From V1-33 sp964523105 (GTDB lineage Bacteria > Verrucomicrobiota > Verrucomicrobiia > Verrucomicrobiales > V1-33): a stretch of 64,000 nucleotides of DNA. The translations under genes were made by a program, and so were the position numbers. This document shows positions 9,079-15,386 of this stretch, piece after piece (the first letter of the stretch is position 1; each line of letters begins with the position of its first letter). The DNA lies in NCBI GenBank assembly GCA_964523105.1, contig CAZFZN010000020.1, positions 62,001 to 126,000 of the forward strand, given 5' to 3'. The notes beneath the pieces are model-generated. The model saw nothing but the letters and a program-made list of their open reading frames with translations. It was not told the origin of the DNA and made no database searches.

Positions 9079-9540
9079 TCAATCGGTGAAACGCACCACC
9101 CGCGGCTTCACCAGCTGATCGAAGTCGTGAAACATCATGCGAATGACTTCGGTGTGGGTGCCGGCATTGAAGGCGATCTCGGATTCGTCGGCGAGGTCCG
9201 GTGAAACATAGACGCTGAGGTCGTAGAGATTGCCGAACGGCGGCATGGCACCGGGCTCGCAGTCCGGAAAGATGTGTTTGAACTCCTCCTCGCGCAGCAG
9301 GCGCACATCCTCGGTGCCGGCGAGCTGGCAAAGATCATCCACCACCACGCGGTGATTGGAGGGCAGCACGGTCATCGCCAGTTCGCCGTCGATTTCCACC
9401 ATCACCGTTTTGGCCATGATGCGCCCGGGAATGTGGGCGGACTCTGCGACCTCCTGCGCCGTGTAGGCCGGCGAGTGCCGGATGGTGACATACTTCACAT
9501 GCTTCCGGTCGAGCAGTTTTTTGACGAGTGTGGCGGGCAT
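9079..9540 (-). CDS. YbaK/ProX-type aminoacyl-tRNA deacylase
   Basis: 153 residues from the ATG at 9540; a GAGAGG Shine-Dalgarno-like sequence a few bases upstream supports this over the ATG at 9594. The YbaK/EbsC fold is recognisable: YVTIRHSPAYTAQEVAESAH, IMAKTVMVEIDGELAMTVLPSNHRV with the conserved lysine in AKTV, and GAMPPFGNLYDLSVYV, the usual 'G-x-hPPFG' loop. Such proteins hydrolyse mis-charged aminoacyl-tRNAs; the exact substrate is not predictable. Transcribed in the same direction as opcA, with a 111-base gap. Confidence 0.82.
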   Translation of the reverse strand: MPATLVKKLLDRKHVKYVTIRHSPAYTAQEVAESAHIPGRIMAKTVMVEIDGELAMTVLPSNHRVVVDDLCQLAGTEDVRLLREEEFKHIFPDCEPGAMPPFGNLYDLSVYVSPDLADESEIAFNAGTHTEVIRMMFHDFDQLVKPRVVRFTD

Positions 9541-9751
9541 GGAAGTAACCTCTCTGTTCTGGTTGATTGACGGGGGCGGCGGAATTTTACGCAAGCACCG
9601 CGCGGTGCGTCAATGCCGCCGACACGTTCAGGAAAAAACTTTCAGTTCTTGACTCCGGCGGCATGGTGAGGATTCGCGCGGGACACCGTTGGCGCCGCGG
9701 GCAATTCCTGCTGGCATCCTCCGCCGCCGCGGCCTACCTGCCGGGCTGCTC

Positions 9752-10222
9752 ATGTCCTCCTCCCGCGAATGGATCAAATTCAAACACGCCCGCTTCACCG
9801 CGCGCTTTCCGGCCGACTTCCGCTATTCGCGTTCGCACTACTGGATGGCGCCGGCGCCCGATGATCCCGGCGTGTGGCGCGCGGGCTTCACCAAATTCGC
9901 CACGCGCATGCTCGGTGAACTCGTGGATTTCAATTTCAAGGTGCAGCCCGGCGAGACTGTATCGCCAGGCATGGAGATCGGCTGGGTGGAGGGATTCAAG
10001 GCATCGAGCGATGTCTTCTGCGTGCTGCAGGGCGAGTTCGCCGGCAGCAATCCCGCGCTCGCCGCCGATGCCTGCATCGTGCGCAGCGATCCTTATCTCG
10101 ACGGCTGGCTCTACGCCGCGCGCGGCGGACCGGAGGACGACAGTCTGGATGTGCACGGCTACATCGCGCTGCTGAATGCCACCATTACGCGCATGGCGGA
10201 GGAGGAGCACGGGGAAGGATGA
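9752..10222 (+). CDS. GcvH-like lipoyl protein
   Basis: 156 residues from the ATG at 9752; earlier in-frame starts at 9689 only add an unlikely Pro/Arg-rich leader. The centre matches the glycine-cleavage H-protein fold: HYWMAPAPDDPGVWRAGFTKFA, then EIGWVEGFKASSDVFCVLQGEFAG, where the lysine in GFKASSD is in the lipoylation position. The tail (DPYLDGWLYAARG) also fits. H-protein carries the aminomethyl group between the P and T proteins, but no gcvT or gcvP is here, and the C-terminus is longer than usual. It could be a stand-alone lipoyl carrier. Followed by the DnaQ-like gene 23 bases on. Confidence 0.75.
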   Translation: MSSSREWIKFKHARFTARFPADFRYSRSHYWMAPAPDDPGVWRAGFTKFATRMLGELVDFNFKVQPGETVSPGMEIGWVEGFKASSDVFCVLQGEFAGSNPALAADACIVRSDPYLDGWLYAARGGPEDDSLDVHGYIALLNATITRMAEEEHGEG

Positions 10223-10245
10223 AGGCTAATGGATGAAACCGGGTC

Positions 10246-10821
10246 ATGAACGCGCTGATAAAGCACACGACCTTTGCCGCGCTGGACTTTGAAAGCGCCG
10301 GCGAGGCTCCGGGCCTCACCGATGCGCCGGTGCAGGCGGGTATCGCGCTGATGCAGGGCTGTGAAATCGATGCCGGCGCCTTTTTCCGCTCTTACATCAA
10401 TCCGCAGCGCGCCGTGACTTGGGCCGCGCAAAAAGTTCACGGCATCACCACCGCCCGGCTCGGCGACGCGCCTGCGCTGCAGTCGCTGTGGCCGGAATTC
10501 CGCGACCGGCTGCAAAACCGCATCGTGGTGGCCCACGGCGCCGGCACGGAAAAACGCTTCCTCCGCGCTTTCCCCATGCACGGCTTCGGTCCCTGGCTCG
10601 ATACCGTCACCCTCGCGCGGCGCGCGTGGCCGGGGCTCGCGGACTACTCCCTGGAAGCGCTCGCCGCCGCTCTCGGCTTTCGCGCGGAACTCGACGCGCT
10701 CTGCCCCGGCCTGACATTTCACGACGCCCTCTACGACGCCGCCGGCAGCCTGCTCGTGCTGCGCACCCTCATCACCGGCGCCGGTCTGCTGGAATGTGAA
10801 GCGGAGGTGCTGTTTCGGTGA
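10246..10821 (+). CDS. DnaQ-like 3'-5' exonuclease (DEDDh)
   Basis: 191 residues. Exonuclease motif I is FAALDFESAG (D and E ligands), motif II is in NRIVVAHGAGTEKRFL and motif III is TFHDALYDAAGS with the catalytic His and last Asp. KVHGITTARL and AWPGLADYSLEALAAALGF are typical of the DnaQ/DnaE-epsilon family. The motif II acid is not in its classical place (GAGTEK), so activity should be checked. It probably acts on single-stranded DNA or RNA ends in the cytoplasm. In line with the GcvH-like gene upstream. Confidence 0.82.
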   Translation: MNALIKHTTFAALDFESAGEAPGLTDAPVQAGIALMQGCEIDAGAFFRSYINPQRAVTWAAQKVHGITTARLGDAPALQSLWPEFRDRLQNRIVVAHGAGTEKRFLRAFPMHGFGPWLDTVTLARRAWPGLADYSLEALAAALGFRAELDALCPGLTFHDALYDAAGSLLVLRTLITGAGLLECEAEVLFR

Positions 10822-10871
10822 CCGGCGGTGGGCAATCGTTGAGCCTGAGATGGAAATTGGAGAGAAAGAGC

Positions 10872-10990
10872 ACCACGGATGGTCACTGATTCACACGGAT
10901 TTGCGCATGAGTTCGGATTCATTCCCTGGAGGAGGATTTCCGTGAACACAACTTGCTGAGTATCCGTATTCATCCGGGGCCATCCGTGGT
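10872..10990. repeat. full dispersed inverted-repeat element
   Basis: The left arm starts ACCACGGATGGTCACTGAT and runs to ACACGGAT. The right arm, read in reverse complement from 10990, starts ACCACGGATGGCCCCGGAT and runs to ATACGGAT. The roughly 28-bp arms flank about 60 bases with no gene. The layout resembles a small non-autonomous element or REP-like palindrome; no flanking target duplication is obvious. Confidence 0.7.
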
Positions 10991-11131
10991 TCGATTTCCC
11001 TTCCAGGGTTGAGTGGAGTTCTGGTGACCGGAAAGCAGGTGCAGCGGTTCGACGCATGTTTCGGCATTTCGGATATGGCGGCGTTGTGGCCGGTGACTTC
11101 CCGGGTGCAGAGTGCGGCACGGACCGCCCGC

Positions 11132-11149
11132 TTGTGAATGTTTTCACAA
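11132..11149. promoter_or_regulatory. perfect palindrome TTGTGAA-n4-TTCACAA upstream of nuoM
   Basis: TTGTGAA (11132-11138) and TTCACAA (11143-11149) are perfect inverted repeats separated by TGTT, about 90 bases before the nuoM start. Size and spacing suit a dimeric regulator of the CRP/FNR or LacI type. No regulator gene is adjacent, so this is only a candidate operator. Confidence 0.35.
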
Positions 11150-11238
11150 AATGCACTTGCCGCTCCAGGGGCCGGCTCCAATAGGTCGCGCCCCGACCGG
11201 TGATTTTCCGGTTCAACCTCCACTGCCACTGACCTCCT

Positions 11239-12720
11239 TTGAGTTCGCTCGATCTGCTCGTCCTCATTCCCATCCTTGCCGCCCTTGCGATGGCGTTTGG
11301 GGTGCCTGCGCGCAAGTCGGCGCTGGCGGCGGCGGGGGCGAATCTGCTGCTGGGGCTCGGTCTGGCCGCGGCCTACGATTATGATAAAGGGGGCATCCAG
11401 TGGAGTGTGCCGCGGGAGGTCCTGCAGTCGCCCTCCATGGCGCTGACATTCGGCATGGACGGGTTGAGTCTGGTGATGGTGCTGCTGACGGTTATTGTGA
11501 CCATGGCGGCGATCGCGCAAAAGCCGGCGAGGGAGGGCGATGCGATGTATTACGCGAGCTGCCTGCTGATCTCGGCGGGCGCGATGGGCGCGTTTCTGGC
11601 CACCGACCTCATTTTCTTTTTCGCGTTTCACGAGCTGGCGCTGATCCCGACGTTTCTGATGATCGGCCTGCGCGGCAGCGGGGACAACAAGGCGGCGGCA
11701 TGGAAGATCACGGTGTATCTCGGATTCGGAAGTCTGGTGCTGCTGGCGGGCCTGGCATGGCTGGCGGTGGCGGCCGCGTCGGCCAAAGGGGTGCCGGTGA
11801 CCTTCGACATCGCGGCGCTCAAGGAGATGGCGCACGGCATCGAAGCCGGGACGCAGGAGAAGATTTACGCGGTGCTGCTGATCGGGTTTGGCATTCTGAT
11901 TTCGCTGTTCCCGTTCCACACATGGGCGGCACCGGCGTATGCCTCCGCGCCGACGGCGGTCACGATGCTGCACGCGGGGGTGCTGAAGAAATTCGGTCTC
12001 TACGGCCTGCTGCGCGTGGCGGTGCCGATGCTGCCGCTGGGCCACAGCGCGGAGTGGGTGCAGCATTTGCTGATCGTGCTGCTGCTCGGAAATATCCTCT
12101 GGGTCGGCCTGGTGACCATCGCGCAGCGGGAGCTGGACATGGTGCTGGCCAATTCGTCGGTGATGCACATGGGCTACGTCTTTCTTGGCATCGTGAGTGC
12201 CAGCGCCATCGGTTACGCCGGCGCGGTGATGCTGATGTTCGCGCACGGCATCAGCATTGCGCTGCTCTTCGCGCTGAGCGCAGCGGTGAAGGAGCGCACC
12301 GGCACGCTGCAGTTCCACCGGCTCGGCGGACTGGCGACGAAGGCGCCGTGGATGGGCCTCATTTTCGGCATGGCGGCGATGGCGAGCATCGGACTGCCGG
12401 GCTTTGCCAACTTCGCCGGCGAGGTGAACATCTTCTTCGGCGGTTTTGCCAACAAGGGCGAGTGCCTCGGCTGGGTGCAGTGGGCCACCATTCTCGCGCT
12501 GTGGGGTGTGGTCATGAGTGCGGTGTACATGCTGCGCGCCTATCGCGCCGTTTTCAAAGGCGACACGTCGGACGCCAGCGCCGGCGCCTCCGACATCACC
12601 TGCTGGATGCAGCGCGCGCCGCTGCTGCTGCTGCTCGTCGCGCTGCTGGCCGCGGGCTTCTTCCCCAATGTGATCTACCGGGCCGTCGATCCGGTGGTCA
12701 AAGCCATCATTCACCGCTGA
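11239..12720 (+). CDS. nuoM: NADH-quinone oxidoreductase subunit M
   Basis: 493 residues, 13-14 membrane helices, normal family length. It starts at a TTG (11239), giving MSSLDLLVLIPILAAL; no ATG is available nearby. Landmarks: DLIFFFAFHELALIPTFLMIG with the conserved proton-pathway Glu in FHELALIP, FPFHTWAAPAYASAPTAVTMLHAGVLKKFGLYGLLR with the discontinuous-helix Lys, and MHMGYVFLGI. NuoM is an antiporter-like proton-pumping subunit of complex I. Only nuoN follows; nuoL and nuoK, which normally precede it, are absent, so the operon is split. Confidence 0.96.
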   Translation: MSSLDLLVLIPILAALAMAFGVPARKSALAAAGANLLLGLGLAAAYDYDKGGIQWSVPREVLQSPSMALTFGMDGLSLVMVLLTVIVTMAAIAQKPAREGDAMYYASCLLISAGAMGAFLATDLIFFFAFHELALIPTFLMIGLRGSGDNKAAAWKITVYLGFGSLVLLAGLAWLAVAAASAKGVPVTFDIAALKEMAHGIEAGTQEKIYAVLLIGFGILISLFPFHTWAAPAYASAPTAVTMLHAGVLKKFGLYGLLRVAVPMLPLGHSAEWVQHLLIVLLLGNILWVGLVTIAQRELDMVLANSSVMHMGYVFLGIVSASAIGYAGAVMLMFAHGISIALLFALSAAVKERTGTLQFHRLGGLATKAPWMGLIFGMAAMASIGLPGFANFAGEVNIFFGGFANKGECLGWVQWATILALWGVVMSAVYMLRAYRAVFKGDTSDASAGASDITCWMQRAPLLLLLVALLAAGFFPNVIYRAVDPVVKAIIHR

Positions 12721-12730
12721 TTCGAGAGAA

Positions 12731-12842
12731 ACCACAGATGGACGCAGATAAGCACAGATACTCGATAGCTGGAAATGGATGGCAGGCGGCCATTGCAGAG
12801 GGCTCTGCACTGAAATCCGTGACCATCTGTGTGCATCTGTGG
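12731..12842. repeat. full dispersed inverted-repeat element between nuoM and nuoN
   Basis: The left arm starts ACCACAGATGGACGCAGAT and runs to GCACAGAT. The right arm, reversed from 12842, starts CCACAGATGCACACAGAT and runs to TCACGGAT. The design is that of the element at 10872. It fills most of the 160-bp nuoM-nuoN gap and would form a hairpin in the nuoMN transcript. Confidence 0.7.
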
Positions 12843-12880
12843 CCGATGAACCGCCAACCTTCCAACCGGGCCTAAATCCC

Positions 12881-14326
12881 ATGCCGGCTTACTATCTGGA
12901 AATCGCCGTCATCGTCCTGGGCCTGGTGCTGCTCATGGTCGAGGCCTTTACGGGGCCGGGCTGCAAGCGTTGCATCGGTCTCGCGGCCGCGGCGGGGCTC
13001 GGCGTGGTGTGGCTGCTGACTTTCTTGGTGAAGCCGCACGACGGGTGCGACTGTGCGATGTGGCAGTTCTACACCGACGACCCGCTCGCGCTCTATTATA
13101 AAGGCTTCGCGCTGCTCACGACCATCGTGGTGCTGCTCTTGAGCCTGGAGTATCTCCCGGTGCTGGAGAAATTCAGTGCGCGCGCCGGTGGCGGTCCTGC
13201 AGTGGGGGAATTCTTCTGCCTGCCCGTCTTCGTTTGTGCCGGCATCATGTGGATGGCGTCCGCCATCGACCTGACGACCATCTTTCTCAGTCTCGAACTG
13301 GTGACGATCGCCTTTTACATCCTCACCGGCTACATGCGGAAGAATGTGGGATCACTGGAGGCGGGCGTGAAGTATCTCATCCTCGGCGCGCTCAGCACCG
13401 GCTTCCTCGTGTTTGGCTTCGCATGGCTCTTCGGTGTCACCGGGCAGACGAATCTCGCGCTCATCGGCGAAGCCCTGCGCAGCGGGAATGTGGACACCAC
13501 GCCGGCGCTGTTCGCCTTCGCCCTCATCCTCGTGGCCATCAGTTTCAAGGTCGCTGCGGTGCCGTTTCACTTTTGGGTGCCCGATGTCTATCAAGGCGCC
13601 CCGACGCCGGTGACGGCCTATCTTTCCGTCGGCAGCAAGGCCGCGGGGCTCGTCGTGGCCGGCCGGCTGCTGGAGCCGTTCCTGACTTCTCCGGCGACGC
13701 AGAATGTCGCCATCGCGCTGCTCGCCGCCATCGCTTCGGCTACGCTCCTGCTGGGGAATCTCGCCGCCATTCCGCAGTCGAACTTCAAGCGCCTGCTCGC
13801 CTACTCCAGCATCTCGCACGCCGGATTTCTCGTGCTCGCGCTGGCCGGCGGCGGCGAACTCGAGCCGCACAAGATTGTCGCCTTCTACATGGCCGCCTAT
13901 CTGTGCATGACGCTGCTGGCCTTCGCCGTGCTCATCGTCGTGAACCGCGCCACCGGCAGCGATGACCTCAAAGCCTTCGACGGCCTGCACAAGCGCTCGC
14001 CGTTCCTCGCCTTCGCCATGCTCGTGGCCGCGGCTTCGCTCGCGGGCGTTCCGCTCACCGCCGGATTCCTCGGCAAGCTCTTCGTCTTCATGGCCGCCGC
14101 CTCCGCGGAGCAGTGGGTGCCGCTCGCCGTCGCCGTCGCCGGGGCGTCCGCGGGGTTCTACTATTATTTCAAAGTGGTGCGCAGCATGTACTGGAACGCC
14201 CCCGCCGCCGATGATGCCGCTGCCCTGGCCATCAGCCCGATGCTGAAAGTTCTCCTCATCCTCCTCGCCGCCGGCAGTATCCTGCTGGGGCTCTATCCGC
14301 AGGCGGTGTTGGAACTGCTGGGATGA
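12881..14326 (+). CDS. nuoN: NADH-quinone oxidoreductase subunit N
   Basis: 481 residues from the ATG at 12881 (MPAYYLEIAVIVLGL); the frame opens earlier, but that part covers the repeat. Landmarks: TTIFLSLELVTIAFYILTGYMR with the conserved Glu, VGSLEAGVKYLILGALSTGFLVFGF, FHFWVPDVYQGAPTPVTAYLSVGSKAAGL and RLLAYSSISHAGFL. NuoN is the third antiporter-like subunit of the complex I membrane arm. It is co-directional with nuoM, and transcription probably runs through the repeat between them. Confidence 0.96.
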   Translation: MPAYYLEIAVIVLGLVLLMVEAFTGPGCKRCIGLAAAAGLGVVWLLTFLVKPHDGCDCAMWQFYTDDPLALYYKGFALLTTIVVLLLSLEYLPVLEKFSARAGGGPAVGEFFCLPVFVCAGIMWMASAIDLTTIFLSLELVTIAFYILTGYMRKNVGSLEAGVKYLILGALSTGFLVFGFAWLFGVTGQTNLALIGEALRSGNVDTTPALFAFALILVAISFKVAAVPFHFWVPDVYQGAPTPVTAYLSVGSKAAGLVVAGRLLEPFLTSPATQNVAIALLAAIASATLLLGNLAAIPQSNFKRLLAYSSISHAGFLVLALAGGGELEPHKIVAFYMAAYLCMTLLAFAVLIVVNRATGSDDLKAFDGLHKRSPFLAFAMLVAAASLAGVPLTAGFLGKLFVFMAAASAEQWVPLAVAVAGASAGFYYYFKVVRSMYWNAPAADDAAALAISPMLKVLLILLAAGSILLGLYPQAVLELLG

Positions 14327-14369
14327 TCCGGCCCGGATTTTCGGGGAATCCGGCCTGAATCAGCCTCAA

Positions 14370-14830
14370 ATGCAGACGATGCGGGGCAAGCCGTAGCAAG
14401 GCCCGTCCCGGACTTGGGTGTGAGAGTCTGCCCCCAGGTGCGTTGCGTCAGGTGTGGAATGATGCTTCTGCCCGGAGCGAAGAGCGGAATGCAGACGATG
14501 CGGGGCAAGCCGTAGCAAGGCCCGTCCCGGCCTTGGGGGTGAGAGTCTGCCCCCCCCAGGTGCGTTGCGTCAGGTGTGGAATGATGCTTCTGCCCGGGGC
14601 GAAGAGCGGAATGCAGACGATGCGGGGCAAGCCGTAGCAAGGCCCGTCCCGGCCTTGGGGGTGAAAGTCTGCCCCCCGGTGCGTTGCGTCAGGTGTGGAA
14701 TGGTGCTTCTGCCCGGGGCGAAGAGCGGAATGTGCGGGGCAAGCCGTAGCAAGGCCCGTCCCGGCCTTGGGGGTGAAGTCTGCCCCCTGGTGCGTGCGTC
14801 AGGGCCGGAACGGCCTTGCTGGTCTGCCCG
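14370..14830. repeat. tandem array of ~120-bp units (about 3.8 copies)
   Basis: Units start at 14370, 14489, 14611 and 14730 (periods 119, 122, 119); the last copy lacks a few bases near its start and is cut short. Each carries ATGCAGACGATGCGGGGCAA, then a hairpin in which CAAGGCC and GGCCTTG enclose CGTCCC (one mismatch in unit 1), then GTGCGTTGCGTCAGGTGTGG. Periods are not multiples of three and frames shift between units, so the array is unlikely to be coding. It begins about 45 bases after the nuoN stop. Confidence 0.85.
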
Positions 14831-14859
14831 GCATGGGCCTGAACGAATAACATGAAACG

Positions 14860-15150
14860 ATGACACCGGAGCTGATGAGAACAACCGCAGCTGAACCGCA
14901 AGGCGACGCCCGCGAGGGGGGGACTGAAAGAGGCGGCAGGCAAACCTGCGACCACAGGAAAACGAACCGGCCGCGAGGCAGGCTGTGGGCGACGAGTGTC
15001 CTGGCAAACACGAAGTCCAAAGCTCATCAAGACACTGCAGGTAGAGCCGGATGGCACGCAGGGAGAAGTTCAGGTCCTTACCCGGAGAACCGGAGCGAAG
15101 CGCAAACAGCCGTAGGCACACGGTTGCAAGTGGACAGCCCTCCTGGTTTC
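14860..15150. other. hairpin-rich non-coding stretch, candidate structured RNA or relic
   Basis: No credible ORF. Several stems can be read: GCAGG-CAAA-CCTGC around 14936-14949; AGTGTC (about 14995) with GACACT (about 15031); and CAGCCGT with ACGGTTG around 15107-15127 (one G-U pair). Purine-rich linkers with CAAA, GAA and GAGCGAAGCGC loops look more like a folded RNA than spacer DNA. I tested it by eye against group II intron domain V and found no match. Strand and boundaries are unknown. Confidence 0.4.
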
Positions 15151-15221
15151 CTTCCCTCATTTACGCAGAATAAGCCGTCCGTCGATTGGGTGGAGAGGGA
15201 TCTACTTTCCAGTGGCCCGGG

Positions 15222-15251
15222 CATCCGCGTTGATCTGAGTCCATCCGTGAT
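15222..15251. repeat. half copy of the dispersed inverted-repeat element (right arm)
   Basis: Reverse complement of 15222-15251 starts ATCACGGATGGACTCAGAT and ends AACGCGGATG, matching the arms at 10872 and 12731. No left arm is found nearby. The rest of 14831-15386 outside this and the hairpin-rich stretch shows nothing recognisable. Confidence 0.5.
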
Positions 15252-15386
15252 TCTATGTTCCATGGGAAGTTCATGACTTCCATTTTGCCGTCCGTGCTTT
15301 GGCAGGCGACACCTTCCCGCGTGGCGAGGTTCCTGCGACCGCCGGCAGACTTGTCCTTCCGGCGCGCCTGTGCAATCTAACGCGCC

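Larger units (their letters stand above)
10822..11238. other. intergenic region before nuoM (417 bp)
   Basis: No convincing gene. It holds a full dispersed inverted-repeat element (10872-10990) and a short perfect palindrome (11132-11149). A long minus-strand frame crossing this region and all of nuoM is a shadow. Confidence 0.6.

Noticed and set aside
10891..12882. 663-codon minus-strand frame over nuoM
   Set aside because: His/Gln/Arg-rich shadow of nuoM; nuoM is certain from its motifs.
14370..14830. CRISPR array
   Set aside because: The repeats are directly adjacent ~120-bp units without variable spacers, and no cas gene is present.
14860..15150. Group II intron
   Set aside because: A GAGCCGGATG-like start is present near 15044, but the matching 3' half of domain V is missing and there is no reverse transcriptase gene.
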